From assembly GCA_038501195.1 (NCBI GenBank), contig JBBPUQ010000001.1:5394001-5458000 (forward strand): 64,000 nt of DNA, read 5' to 3'. This document shows positions 12,601-27,300 of the stretch, piece by piece; position 1 is the stretch's first letter; every line of letters begins with the position of its first letter. Under the pieces are notes generated by a model. The model was not told the origin of the DNA. It did no database searches and worked only from the letters and a program-made list of their open reading frames with translations. The position numbers and the translations under genes were made by a program. This DNA is from Nemania diffusa (lineage: Eukaryota > Ascomycota > Sordariomycetes > Xylariales > Xylariaceae).

Positions 12601-15600
12601 GAGGACGGCGGGAAATGGGCTTGACGCCCGCCTGCGGCACAGCAGCAAGGTCGCCGAGGGCGAGACCGAAAAGTACCACGCAGTTGCGACAATTATGAGA
12701 TCGACATTCGCCATACACCCAGGCTCAGGACACCATCCAGGATAAGGTAAGGAGAAGATACCTATGCGAGGTTCCGTAGCATCTTCTCCGTAATGAGGAG
12801 AGCTCTAGGGAGAAGGGGATAAGTTTAGCTGCCTAGCCGCACTTGTAAACTCTGCAAGTGGAGAGTTTTATACAGAATCTTAGCGTCTCCTCTTGGCCTT
12901 CTAGGGTTAGATTACGTATACGCCGCTCGGGACCGACTCAACTGCTCTAAACAGAGCTAAAACTCTCAAGATATGTAATTTCTAGAACGTCCGTGAGTGA
13001 TGTGACGTTGATTTGAAAGAGGCCTCAACGAATGCCAAGGGTCCTCAAGATTCCTCAGCATGCACCGCATAGGCATGAAGTGCCTGTCTGCCGGCTGACC
13101 TTGCCGCACCACGGAGAAGTCGAGATCATATCATGCTGTTCCGGGGTGGGTTTATGCTGTATGTTGACCGTCGACGCACCACTATTCGCGCGGAGAGAGA
13201 ACGAAGGCAACCGATCTACGCCGGCATTTCAAATTCCGACCGATTGTGCATGTGCTACCATTATTGAGTAGGCAGGTAACGGCTGGTAGTACTGATAATC
13301 TGTGGCCTTTCTGTGCCATGTATATACCTACAGTGCTACACACAACAGGATAGCACAATGGCCGTGGTGAAACCGTTGTATGTATGGTACGGTACGCCTG
13401 CTGTAGTGTACCTATGTATGAGCAAGCATGACGATGACAATTCGTATCACGTCGCGCAAAGATCATGCCCTCGAGCGGAGATATCCAGGACAGAGGTACC
13501 AGCCTTAATGTGAGGTCGAGTTCACAACTCCGACTCTTCGTGGTGCACACACCCGCAAGAAGCGACATTTTTGGTTGTCTTTGGAGCGGTGTACGTAATA
13601 CTGAGAGGTGGTCTTCGATCGGGGTAAGTGGTATCCAATAGGTCCACTACAGTAGTGCCTAGTAGCGCACCGTATCTTTCTAGTAGTACATACTGTATAG
13701 CGGCGTCTCCGTGCATGTAATTTCAAACTCGACAGGCAGTAGGCTCCCCCGCAGCCCAATCTAGTAACTGTATGGGGGAGAGCGATATCGATCTATCTCT
13801 CTATCTCTACCTGCTTACGTACATACTTACCTCGTCTCAGCACAGTTCCCAATCATGCCTGTACGCGGGTTTTTAGTCCCCTCCAGACATTTATTACCAT
13901 TAGGTAGGTATTCCGCTAGTAAATATGTGACTACCTACATACATATAAAGCACCTAACTGATGTACGTACTTAGTGTTGGTAGTACCCGTACTTTAGGCT
14001 AGTGTAGTGTACCTAGTGCACACTAGGTAGGCTGTTACATGGACGGGAAGACCCTGTAACCCTCCTCCACAATGCTAGTTTACCGCAACGTAACCTGGCT
14101 AAGGGAGGGCCCTTCTGATTTGACTGGGTCAAGAACGAGCGGGGATTGTTTATTCATACATGGGCCAATACATAGGTAAGTATATGAGTTAACGGACAAC
14201 CTAGTACTATACACGATTACATATATAGCAGGTAGTTGTGCCAATCGTGGAGATCGCCTATTGTAGCTCCTAACGTATTAACGTCCGTTCCTTGCATTTA
14301 CATACTCCGATGATCCCCTCCCTGCCTACATTAGAAATCTGCTGATTGGAGAGGGAGAGAGATCGTTGCGAACTACCTACCTAGGTACTTTAGGCAATGT
14401 CGCAATTGGAGGATATAGATACATGTATACAGCGTACCTTATGTAGGTAAGTTAATCGTTTCCACAGTCTTGGTACCTAGCGCAGCGTAGATACCTGCAG
14501 CCAAAGTTAGAGCGCCCTATTTGTACTTGTATGTACAGTGTAAGAGATAAAGTTGGGTTCGTAATTGGTGGAACACGGGTAGCTAGGGTGTGAGGAAGAT
14601 GCTCTGATAGGCTATATCTAGCTGTGATCCCTGCACCTAGATAACGCAATCACTGCTTGTCGTGCTGTAATGTATGGTATTAGTGGAATAGGCTATCGTT
14701 ATCCGGTCTGAGGTACAGATACTATCAAAATCAATATCTGCAAATAATACCTTTGACGTGTTTGTAGTTGCAATCCAGAGTCGCCCAGTAACGAAGCATG
14801 ACGGTGTGGGTTACATGACTTATAACCAATGTTTGGCAATTTATGTAGTCCCGTTCTTGTTCCTGGGCAATAATGTATGCCGAAGGAGCTGCATCCTACC
14901 GCTCAATACCCAGTAGGAGGTACCTAGGTAGTTTAAGGCTTATCAGGACAATAGACAATAACTCAAAGGAGGGTTACCTAGTAGCCAGCCGATAAGGAGA
15001 GAGGAGTTGGAGTAGCTTGGTCGGCTGCTGTTTGATAAAACATTTCAAGATACCTACACATATACTATGAAAGGTTTCTTAACCTACTAAATATGTAGTA
15101 TGTATATGTAGACGAACCACACAGTATATTTAAGGAGGACAACCAATGCGGTCGACTTGGTTGGTTTAGTATGTTATCCATAAATTTCTGATGGCGATGA
15201 GGTCCCAGGATGATGGGCCTGAAATTTGTCCAAGCTCCAATTCCAGGTCCATGATGCTGGTTCATTCCATGTCTCGACGGGCCGAGTAGGTAGGTAGAAT
15301 AGGTACCTAGTGGACTTGACTAGGCTCCAGATTAACGGTAACTGGAAGCTACCTGCTGTAGCCAAGCAACACTACGTGAACGGTTAGCAAGGAGTACCTA
15401 AGCATAACTACTAATCCCAGAATATACATAATACCTAAGCCTAGGTAGAGTGTATATAAAATATATGAGAATTCAAGCCTTACAGCCTTTCCTTGCATCG
15501 CTCTGCAAGTTAAAAAAACAGATCGAACCTGTTTCTATTGCTCGCGGGGTTTATTCGCAATCAACCATAATGATGTGAGATGACACTGTAACCGACGTAT

Positions 15601-16820
15601 GGCGCATTTTAGCTTCTGCTACGTACCTTGTCCTTTTCCTGATTAAGTAAGCGTTCTTGTTTCTATTTTCGGATCAGGTATTCTGTAATAAGCACTGTGT
15701 GCATTTACTGTGGAATCTCAAACAAGAGCCAACAGACATCATTTCACAGGGCGAACACTCAGTCAACCCCCTCTAGTCAGCGTACCTACTTGTAAGCTTT
15801 GACTTGAATCTCCAGATCCCACCTATTTCCACGTTGTCTGTGTATACCTATAGGGAGCACAGTATAGTAGGACGTCGATAAGCTTGTGCCGGATCATTCT
15901 AAGCGGCCGGGCCCCTCTTCTAACTTCAGAATGTATACCCTCTTTACCCATTGTCTTTGTAAGACCTAGTGAGCAGCGAGGCTGGCTCAAAGGCAGTATT
16001 GATATGCCTAGCTATCCCGTCATGTGACTTGCTCCACTCTGCAAGTCGAATGGGACTGGAGAACAGGCGGTAGGTATGATCGAAGATGATGCTTATGGTT
16101 GGGTAGTTCGCATGATCCCTGGTGTCAGTGGACCTACAGAAAAGCCCGATGCACCCCCCACCAAGGATACGTCTTTAGGGTCTTGGCATCCGTCGAGAGG
16201 TAGGCATCGTGATAACCGACAGGGGTTCTAACAGGCTCAAATGCGCTCCTCGATTCGTTCATGAACTACCACTAGTTACTTGACCCCCAAGGAGACGGGT
16301 TCTGGTCACATCGACTGGCAAACTGACACGGCTCCCATAACCGTCCTCTACTGAACAGAGTATGTTAGCTGCTTTCCTATCGCCCCCAAACACACACCAA
16401 AAATTCACACGAAGTGAGATTAAAAAGCTCAGGTAAGAATAAATAAATGTCCATTTTTTCAACTCCCCTTTATATACAACTATAGACAGTCGAGATGGTG
16501 GTGACTCGAGAAGCGAAAGGTGGGGTATATAAATATCGATAGTTGCAAACCATATCTCCTTCCTCCACAAAATATCCATATCCCATCCATATATAACCCA
16601 TTCGCCCTGGTTCCAATAAAGCATGCCCCGTCAGTTCAACCCACCCGTTATTTAAAGGCTAGGGTCTTCCTGAGCCCGATCATCCGTTGCGCCCAGAAGT
16701 GCTTCGTTGTAATGGAAGCGTTGCATCGTAAAACCGTTGCCGTGATAGAAATGTAATTTCAAAAAATCAAATCAAAAAAAATCGAAGGTAATCCCAGTAT
16801 TTATACATAGTTATACAGGC
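9630..16820. other. Gene-free intergenic region rich in TAGGTA/ACCTAC words
   Basis: About 7 kb without a supportable gene. Open frames here are short, overlap on both strands and show no motif. Beyond about 10.3 kb the sequence is full of short palindrome-forming words such as TAGGTAGGTACCTAC, densest at 13.8-15.5 kb. The first few hundred bases upstream of 9629 should hold the APC2 promoter. Confidence 0.6.
9926..10027. repeat. Microsatellite upstream of APC2
   Basis: GAGT tandem units at 9928-9943 are followed by GT/GAGT-rich imperfect repeats to about 10027. The tract lies roughly 300-400 bp upstream of the APC2 start, so it may lie in its promoter. No function can be assigned. Confidence 0.75.
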
Positions 16821-18384
16821 TCATGAGTTGCGTCTTTGTTTACACTTGTCGTGTAGTAAATGGCCGTTACGTGCCTGCTAGTCGTATTAGTATTCGATAG
16901 GCCCTCGATTTCAATGACATAAACGCACCGTTGTCCTTGTGAATTCGGCACCACAGTTAGGGCAGCTAGCCTTAGCTGCCTGTCCGGACTTTTCTCGCTG
17001 GTGTCGTAGGAGGTTACTAAAGGTAGAAAACTGCCTCCCGTTGCATCCATGTTCCCAGCACTGAGGTTTAGGTCTGCTCTGTACGACTCGAACATGTCCA
17101 GCATCCGTTGTTGCCGGGTTGCCTGAAGGTAGAACGGGTGGTTGGACAGAGTACATAATTCCTGGTTCGGACATAGAGGAAGCTCTACTGCTGTATTATT
17201 TGATTAGAAGGTACTTTATTGGCTAGAGTTTATAGCTTACCTATACTGGGAAGAAAGGCTTTGCGTTGACGGCGGCGGAGGGTATCCAGCTGGGTAATTC
17301 ATACTCATATAATCGTTGGAGGGTCTAATAGTTAAGTTAGCGTGGTTTCATACTACGTGCCAAGATAACCTACAAGGGTGAATAATGAGGAGAGAACATT
17401 TGTGAGTTTCCGTGATCAGGGAGAGGAGACGTTGAGTATGAAGACATATACGAGGGCCCCACAGTTGTCACCGGCTCAGCTAGAAGTGATATTTGAGACG
17501 GGGCGGTGGTGTATATCGGCATAGATGACGCGGAAGAAAAGTCGTGCATTGCCACAGGTGGAGATTGTGCTGTTGACGGGTACGAGTTGTTGCTCATACC
17601 ACGGCGAACTCTAGCAGACGTCTTTGAATCTCTTCTCGCTTGGTCACGCTGTCGTTTCAATTCGCGTTGTTCTGGCGTTAAGATAGGTCGGGGTGGGCTT
17701 GATGTCAAAGACCTTGAGCCGCTCGGAGGAGTCAGACTGCTGATATCCGATCCATGACCAACATTAGAAATGTCGTGAGACAATAACTCGGGGCTCGATT
17801 CGAGAGCATGAATGCCTGAGTGTAAATTTTTCATGAGTGCAAGTTCTGAACAAGAAGTTGCGAGTTGCGTACCATGCCAAGTGTACGTGGAGCGCGGGAC
17901 ACCCATCTCCATCCTGGGATCATATGAAACCGCGACGGCACTATTCATTGAACGATTAGCTTGAAGAACAGTCCGTCCGCTCCAATAGGACTAACCTCAT
18001 CGTTGGTCTTCCTATTAGAGGCTTTGTAGACCTAGGAAGTTCGTGAACTTCTGCTTCTCGTTGGACTGATAGTGTTCCTTGGGACTGCGCTCGCTCGCCA
18101 CTCAACCTAATATCAAGGTCGCCCCGGCTGTGTTCTAAGAGTGACGGGTTCAACCGTAGATCGGCAGGATGGCTTGTCACGTCCTGAGAATAATGGACGG
18201 CCTGAGATTGTAGGTTGACCTTGCGCGATGATGATATTTCCGGGTCGTAATAAACGTGAGACCAGTTTGGTGAATCGATAGGACGTATGAGTGGCCTTTC
18301 TACCACTGAGTCTGCACGGCTACTGTCTGACCTGGGCGGAAGTGAGTTAGAACGCTCAACGTTTTTAGACCGAAAGGGATCCAT
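16821..18384 (-). CDS. C2H2-type zinc-finger protein, putative transcription factor
   Basis: Five exons on the minus strand: 18384-17996, 17940-17374, 17324-17241, 17190-16929, 16874-16821; 451 aa. All junctions are GT-AG and the frame closes at TGA 16821-16823. The N-terminal two thirds is low-complexity and rich in Ser and Pro, with a basic patch around LTPEQRELKRQRDQARR that resembles the charged helix of a known fungal C2H2 family. The fingers are C-terminal: C391-x4-C396 with H410 (an incomplete pair), then C423-x2-C426 with H439, H442 and C445 completing a normal second finger. The last exon supplies only 17 residues, so the second finger's histidines depend on the final splice. Likely a nuclear DNA-binding regulator; targets unknown. 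Alternative 3' splice sites a few bases apart at the exon 4 start (CAGCAGTAG) would add or remove residues. Confidence 0.87.
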
Positions 18385-21300
18385 GGCGAAGCAAGGACGA
18401 GAGAGAATCGAGAGAAAAATCGAAGCAAACGTACAGTTGCTCTGGGTTGACCGTGTCAGTGGGGATCCGTGCTTATAGAAATTGAGTCGACGAGGTAAGT
18501 CGTGATATATGTGAGAAGGGTAAGCACAGATAGTTACTAAAACTAAAGCGCCGGCCGATGAAGATATTTGAAGTCGAAAGATCGAGAAGTTGTGGTACGT
18601 ATAAGCCTATGTTTGGCAGCAGACCAGGTATTTGACTACACTAGAGATGTCTCTCAGCCTCAACTTAAGCAAGCCGTAATCCTCTCCAGGACTGGGGGAC
18701 TTGTGGACTATATGTATAAGTGAAAGTGATCACAGTCAGTGTTGTGGCAGTACCTGGTGGAGCGAGTATCAAGCTGTGGTCAGTGATGACAGGGGGCGAA
18801 CGCCGCTTGCTGTGCCGTTTGTCCTCGGAAACATGTACATCGAGTACGTACTGTTACAGTACATACACTCACCCCAGTCGAGGTTGTTGACCTTACTTAA
18901 GAGGTGTGGGTACGAAACTAGGTACATGCTTAGTTTGAGAGTCAAAGTAAGTAGTAGGGGTAAGCAAGAAGGGTGTGTGTGGTACTAAGTGCACGCTACC
19001 TGCTCCGTACAGAATACCTATCTTAGTGCTGCGTCCGCTTGTCGGTATCCTGTAGCTGTATGTGTACAGAATATTCCGTACAGTAGGTACTCTCTCTGCT
19101 GCCGACATGAGTGGTAGTGACATAGGTATTCTCTGTCGAGCTACCGAGCCCCACGACGTCTGCGTCTACGTCTACTTGTACGCCCAAGCAAGATGCATGC
19201 TTAAACATCGTTGGAGGCGCGAGAGCTCCCGCCGCAGAACCCGACAGCTGGGTACTCTATAGTGAGCAGAGCAACAAATGAGCCAACGTGCCCAGGCACT
19301 ACAATGCTGCCATGCTGTCAACAGCATCTCATACACGGTACCTATTGCATACAATCGAGAATACGTCGTCTAGCCATGCGTCGGCTGCGTGGATGGAAAA
19401 CACTAGCTACAGTACACAGTAAAAATACCTCGTCGTATTCTATACCTGTGAACTGAGGACCTGGGGTGACCTACCTAGGTCTGTTTAACGAGGCCCTGGT
19501 CAAGATGTAGTTTGTTAACCACATCAGGCTGAGTGGGTATTGTAGCTAAACTAAACGCAGTGACAAGGGACATTGCACAAAGCGGCCGGCAAGGACTCGC
19601 CCTCGCTTTCCCACTGCCTATTACTTTTCGCCCTATGGGGTGTAGGTAGTGTGAATAAGTGATGCATGGTGTGTGGTGAGAGAGAGAGAGAGAGAGAGAG
19701 AGTTGTGCAGATGGCAGATGGTTGACAGATGAGACGACCGAAAAGGAGGTGGGTGGGGGGCCTGCTGTGCCAGCAGGCTGGGGTTTATTTTGTGCAATCG
19801 AACTAACCTCAAGTGGACAGCTCACTACCTGGTACCAGGTACGCTATAGCGCATGTGGGGCACAGTAGTTGTCAGTCTGTGCCCGTCTACCAGGACCCCT
19901 AGAGATACAGCAGTGGTATGGCAGAATCCCTGTTGGCTGCCAGTGTTTATGTGAGTAGGTACCTACGTTACAGAATACCACTCACTACATAATAGACACG
20001 CGATGAGTAGAAATACTGTATTGGTTCGATAAACCACTTCGGTATCCTGAAACCATCTTGTACCTTTATAGATGACTAACATATAAGGTAACTACTTAAA
20101 GCTATGCACTAGTTAAAGATGCTATTTTAATGTTTAAAACTTAAGGGTATTAACTTAAAAGGTTGAATAGCAACAAAGGAGAGATATATGCATGATGATC
20201 TCTGAATGGCGTCTGCATTTTAGCGGACATACTAGGTCACTACGCCTTGCTAATCGCCTAATAAAAAATTTCATGGAGGCTTAAGGATGGGTAAATAGCT
20301 CTGCTCAGCCAATGTTAAGACCAGTATCTCTGATCAAGCGCCGGCGTTTAATTAGTCGCCCCCTCATTCTTACTCTCTCTTTTTAAGTCGCATAAACCCA
20401 CGAATGTAATGGGGACTCTGCCATCGTGAGAATTTAAAACATGCTAAATCGAACTGTTAGGTCAACTCAGCCAGTCTCAACACTCGGGGAAGAAGGTACC
20501 TACAGTATGTTGTTAGTCACATGTGGGCAGTCGGGGGCACTAATCTCAAGTAAAAATATCATAGTAAGTATAGGTTGATGCTTACATTTACCCTTCATGT
20601 TCCTACTTCATCAAACTCCCTAGCTCTATATTGTGGCACACATATAAATACCAGAAATTACAATAAGCCATCAAGGTACAAGAGGCTTTATGTAATTCCA
20701 ATTCCAAGTCGTTTTCAGCAACCCATCAACTGCAGCTCTCGTCGCGAGACAATTATTGCCGCAGAATAAGATAGTTACTAAGTAGAAAGCCTCATCCACT
20801 CCAAGTCAAGTTTCCGAGAGCGCGAGAGCGCGAGAATGCCTAGCTCGGTGCCACCCCGCTACATCAGACGTTGATAGGGATTCTGTAGTGGACACTGCTA
20901 GTGATGTAAGTTATGTACTACATACGCTATGTGTGTACTTGTAGTTAGACTCCCCAAATAAGGCAGCCAGTGGGCACTGTTTCGTCAGAAAATGACCGCC
21001 AAGTGCTAAGATCCACCTAAAACTTGCCCATTTGCAAGATCTAACCCCAGGTCCACTTGCCAGAGGCTAACTGAGATTCGGCTGCTATTTTCGGGTACAA
21101 CAGCACCCAGAAGATACACGGTACACTAAAAATCCATTTTTGGCAGACGAGAATGTTACCAAATCTCAACGACTTGGTAAATACCGCGTACTGAGTGTAG
21201 AGCAGGGAAACATACCTCGACTATGCGCCCCAAACCTCTAAACTATGTGCATTCAGCGGCACAGAAATATATACCAGGTATATACCTCTATCTACCTTAG

Positions 21301-24300
21301 GTAGTAGATACATAGGTAAGTACTAGGTATTCTATTACCTATACTAGCTGCACTCTAGTATTTCGTCAGATCGCTCTCAATGTGCAACTATATCCCTACT
21401 CACCTACCTACATATAGGTAACCTCAGCTGTCGTACATATCTGTACAACTTGAATAGTTACGCACTTCGGCACTTCTAATGAGATGGCATAGCAATAGTA
21501 TCTTAATACATAGAATATAATCCCGGCGACTTCTTTATAATCCGAGTTCGGTAGAGTACAGTACGCTATCCATCCGCTTAAGCGTTATAAGAGTGTTTAT
21601 AAGTACAAGTACGCATACAAGACGCTAACTATGGTTGGAGCCGTTACTAATTCTCACGGGACCGAAGGGTGCTTGTTTCTTTGGGTCCAGCTATCTACAA
21701 GCACTTAGTGTACCACTAAGTGCGCTAGGTAGGGTGGATTTGCAGGCCCTCTCCACAACCTCAGTAACCATCTCCACAGTGCTAAAGCCTATTGGGTAGG
21801 AAATGGGCAGAGCACCTATATAATCCAGATGTAAATTTAGTCTTGATGCGGAAGGCGTGTTTGGCGACGATCTAGGCTAGCTGGAATCAACTGAGGTAGT
21901 ATGCAGCAGTTTACAACACTAATAATAGCAGTAGCGATAGCAACTACCTAAACTCATGAGGAAGTGTCCCATACATCTTCTTCAGGGGAGTTAAACAATG
22001 TCGATCCCATCCGCGTGGCTAAGGTATATCCTGAGGTACTTTTGACTATTCTCAAACCCCTTGGAGGTTTGTCTGCATCAAACAGAAGGGCCAGCTAGCA
22101 AGGGTTCGAGCTTCTCATTCTAATTGTGAAATGCTGTCGATTTCACGATTCAGGCAGGCGTTTGAGCACTGCGGTACGGCGGGCAGCCAGCCGTACGCAA
22201 TCACACTTACATCGGAGCATACCTAGAATTACTATATACAATAACGGAGGTATGCCGGGTAGGTATGCAGCGCTCACTCTCGCTCTTCAGGAGCTATCTA
22301 CCGTAGGTGTATGTAGACACCCTAGTGAGCAGGTCGGGAAGATCTACCACTTGAGCAGCTGATTAGCTAATAGAGAGACTACTCGCGTTTTTCTAGAAGG
22401 TCTCCAGAGGTCTGCCTCATGGTTCGATTAGGTACCTACATGCGAGCAGTCCACGGCACTCAGGGGTACCTAGTCTAGCGATCGTATGCTTGGTGCACTA
22501 TCAGTGATCGCTACAATGCTGTACAGAATACCACTCACAATCCCGAATTTGACGCGAGACGTACCTAAAGAGTAGGTATACCTGCTCACCTCGGGACGCA
22601 TATCTACTCTCTAGATATGTTGCCCAGGTATATCTAACTACTTGTATGTATAGTGGTCGGCGAGTCCTTGCTCTACTACTTCTAAGTATAAGTATGTATA
22701 GAATAGGCATGTTAACTAACGCACCTACAGTGACTTGGGACCCTGTAGACTATTAGTGTACACGTGCTTGTGGACTGAGTCTGCTCTCTTCCCCTGCAGA
22801 CCATATGGCAACGGGCCAGTCACCAAGCTCCAATTCGCAGCAGCCAGTCGCAGATAGCATGCAGGGTCAACCTATGAATGGGCACAACTGGGGACTCCTG
22901 CATATCTAATTATGCAGACCCATGAGCATGAAACACAGCGTACAGCGTATGCCAACTCTGCAGTGGTGGTTTAAGTCATCACAGACGGTCACCCCGTACG
23001 CAGTATACCACCCTCACCCAGCTCATACCACCTAGGTAGACTTGGAGGTGAGGTGAGTGAGTGCGGGGTGTTCAGTGACGTACCTGGAGGGTAGCATTGA
23101 TACAACGTTCCGTGATAGGCATAGTACTGTTTCTGTTTTCTGTTTCCTGTTTCCTGTTTATTTCCCGGACTTGTATGCTGTCCTGCAGTGTAGGTTTTCC
23201 GCATTTATCTATTACCTAGATGCTCAGAATCAAAATAGATACTACTTACAAGTGATTAGGAATACTATCTAGGATGGTGGATATGCCTATCGATCGATCT
23301 ACCTAAACATAGCCTTACATACAGATTTACTATCAGAGATGTCCCAATGACGGCTGAACTAACTATACTTGCGTTGATTTCATAGGTTCATGTCGTCTAG
23401 TCACCACTAGTATCCATAAAACGAGAACTTGAACCAGCTGGTTACCGAGTCTCTTGGTTACCATCATGCTAGCGTAGCTAACCTAGCGTGCGTATCTCTA
23501 CATGTCTAGAGAACGGTAGTGTGTCATAGTTATCTTGGATAGTTACGCTGACCTGCACTGGTAGTAGATTACCTAGTCAACCAAGCCATCTCAAAATGGA
23601 ATTCACAAATGGGTACCAACTTAGATTAACCAGTTCTAGATAGTCTTCTTCCGCATCAGCGTTTTCCTTCATTTCTTTTTAACTGTTTGGCGCAAGCTGT
23701 ATAGAATAGGTATGCAGTTTTACCCTTTCAGGCAGCTAAGACAACCTCAATTTACCGGACGCTTCCTTGTTCAATACTCTAATGATGGGTATGTATATGT
23801 AACGGAAAATCATTAATGTCCTATGTCCGGCGGACATTACCGGCAAACTAATTGCTTAGGTCGACATTCTCCCCCCTGTTCTAGTTGCCTTGTTTACTTA
23901 CACCAAGACCTAGGTAACCGACACATCGACACAGGCATATTAGTACTGACTCAGCACGTACTGGAGAATAGATGACAGGTACTGGGTAGCTATATCCCTT
24001 TCCCAATTCCGTAAAATGAGTCTTCAGTGAAGACTCGCTCTCCATGGTTATTACTGTCTCTACCATCTTACGTCTTATGCCTTTATTATGCGAGATACTG
24101 CTCTCACTAAGAATGGTATCCGGGAATAATTCATGACAGCTATTCCCGTGAACGCCCCTGTACGCGCCAATTTGATCAGGTCTGCGTCAGTCAGTAACAC
24201 ACTCTAGTGTTTTGATAGTGGTCATACAGCCAACAGCTTCAGCACGAACAATCAGTTATAGTAGGTTCTTTCTGAATGAGACGCGCGGTATTGTACTCGC

Positions 24301-27300
24301 CTTAGGATCATCCGAAACAAATACAGAATACCTACAATACGTGTGCCAAATTTACCAACAAAGAAACCGGGAGTACCGAACAGATGTTCGAGATCTGGCG
24401 GGTAGCCGACCCCTCACGCAACAAAACCTGCGCTACGCAGAACCGAGATGCATGCAGCCACAGTTTAGTTTCAATATCCAGCGCGAATGTGTCTTGGTGT
24501 TAGGGGAGTAGTGGTTATCTACGTCGCTTGAAGGGCGTTCGAAGCCCGCAAGAGGCCGCTTCTTACCTGGAGACAAGTACAAAGACCCTGGTATCGGCTC
24601 TAACTATTGGTCAACGCGAATCTCCGATGGTCTTTCTCAGCGACGGCCAGAGCATTGTTGATTTAACGCGTGGTTACGGCACAGCAAGCACAGGTCGTGA
24701 AACAACCACTTACCTGTGTCACGTCTCCAGGACACAGCGAGTGTGGCCTCATTCGCACATGAAGTCCTGCATACAGGTTCTTAGCCGTTGCTAGACTGTA
24801 ATTGGTTCGGCGATACCTGCTCCTCTACACACAAAATTGACGTTCCAAGCATATATCACAAGGGCCAAGCACAAAATGGTGCTTTCGCAGCTCAACAGGG
24901 GACTTCGTTGAATGGTCTATTAGACGCCGGTGCTCGTCTGACTTGCCTTGTCCACGTCCAGCGGAACTCCCCCCCTTCCCCCTCTCACCTTCACGGAACC
25001 AAACCAAAATTGATATACACACCGACTTGACTTACTTTAACAGGGCTTACCTACTCCATGGATATGACCTGCCGCGCGCACGCATATGTATGCAAACGGT
25101 ATGTTCGGCGACGGCCTGGATTTCTTCAGCTCCAATATTCATACTTACGATAGAGAACAACACCTCGGCCACCGTATGCTGAGCACCAGTAACTATACAG
25201 CTACTGTCAAGGCCTATCGTAGCGACAATGTTCTAGAAGCAAGGCTTTCTTTGCTGTATTGCTTTTCGCGCCGTTTTTTTATTAATTCCTTGGCAAGCCT
25301 AAGCAGGCTGTTAATCGATTGCGATTGCAAAGCCGGCCTCGGAGTAGCACATCATGACAGTAAGAGCACTACTATGTAGGTATTAAACCTTTACAGCAAT
25401 AAGTACACTACTGGAGAGCTCGGTACCTGATAGCCAATAAGCTTTGTCATCGGTATAGCGGATCCTTCGTTGAGGGCGCATCTAGACAAGGGTCGCCTTA
25501 CCGGAAGCAAGTCAACCATGACGCCCTGTTTCGGTGCTCTGATAAAGGCTTTGGCTACAGAATAGGTACAGTAACACAGAACATGATACAAGAAGCTGAA
25601 TGGCCCGAGGCGCGAGAACCTTGTCCTTTCCCAAGCCACCCTCTATTGGGTCCGGCGGGTCGTTTCTCCGCAAACTTATGGTTGCATGTGCATTTCGCAT
25701 GCTGCCTTGACCACCTCGATTAGCCTACTACATGTACAGAGTACACGACACTAATGCTCAGCTGTTCGCTGCTGTCGCCACTGTGTTGTAGCAGTCGGGC
25801 TGTCTTTCAACCAACGTTGTAACACAACACTCGGGATACTCCAATAACACCAGGCATGCGCTCGCATTCGCAAAGCGAATAACACAGGCCCTGGGCCTTG
25901 TGGCAACGGGCCATGTTTTGCGAACAAGCCGTCATGAAGACAGGTTCCCGGCCTCAGGGTCCGTGTTGCTATTGATAGCACGCGGTCCACAAAAATACCC
26001 ATCGCCGTCCACACATCATCATTCGTGCCATCTGGCTAGTGTACTTAGCTGAGCGAAACTAAGGCGCGGCCCATTGGCGATCACCAAGTCGCTGAGGTCT
26101 CTCTATCATCTGATGTACATGCCTACACTAGACCAACCGCGCCGCACCGCAGTACAGCTGTACGATATGCGTGCGTATATTCTGTGCACTACCTACTATA
26201 TTATGCATGTATATGAGGCATGTACTTATGTACAAGTAAACCCGTGCGACGCTGCCGCACTACCTATTGTCCATTATTGATCAGGTTGTTATTACATACT
26301 ACGTATGTCCGCAAATAACCACTTTCTGAAACACGGCGTGTCCATGTTAGCCACCCAACCACCACCATGCGTGGTGAGCGGGGAGACTTGGCAGCTCCCT
26401 ACGCACATGGCAAAATTGGCCGCCTCTGCCGTCATCTCTCGTTCTTTGGTTAGAGCTAAGAACCATGTAACGCACCATACTGGTACGAAACGTAATTGGG
26501 CGGCCCACTCCAGCATCTCACCTTATTGCTCCTCTACGTCGATCGTCCACTCTAAGCGAATCTAAGCTGATGCCAGCGCCACCTACCCCAGTCTACGCGG
26601 TTCACGTGTTCGGGCTATTTCAGGAAGAAGCTACCAGACGTGGTGTAGCGTGGTGTACCTATGTAATCAACATGTACCAATGAAGCTTTTCCAGCTTGCT
26701 TTCTTGGCTTACAGAAACACCTACACAGTAATGTCAACAGCTTATCATCCCGACAATGTCAAGTGCGTAGGTAACACACAGATTCACGCTATATCGTATC
26801 TAGTATCACCACTAGTCCCAGCTACCAATGTACTGTAATATATTACAGATGACTTTATGATGGGCCTCATCCATAAAACCCCACAAGCAGTGGAAATACC
26901 TACTTACGTATGCATAGGTAACTGCTCAGTCCAGTCATGGTTACACTGACCCCCTTCACTGTCAAATGTCGGCTCGCCGGTCGGGTGCTCATACGATCTA
27001 ACTCCAGCGTATCTATGTAGGTAGCGTACAGGTTGTTTCCCATTCGACTGTCAATGAGTCATATGGTATCTACTGCTCGCTGAGGAAAGCAATCGTAGGT
27101 AATGTGTGTACCTCTTCCACGTCAAGATAGTCCTAGATAGATGCCTACCCTTAGGGCTCGGGTCCTTCGGTACTTTTTCCCTCTAACAGTTAGAGCCCGG
27201 GATGTGCGGATCATAACCCAATAGGGGGAGTAGCCGTATTGTGTTCAACAGTCGCACACACTCCAGAATCACCTAAACTCACCCCACCTCACACCATCAC

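Noticed and set aside
16259..16624. 121-codon minus frame just downstream of the C2H2 gene
   Set aside because: It lies where the 3' flank of that gene should be, has no motif and mixes low-complexity hydrophobic segments.
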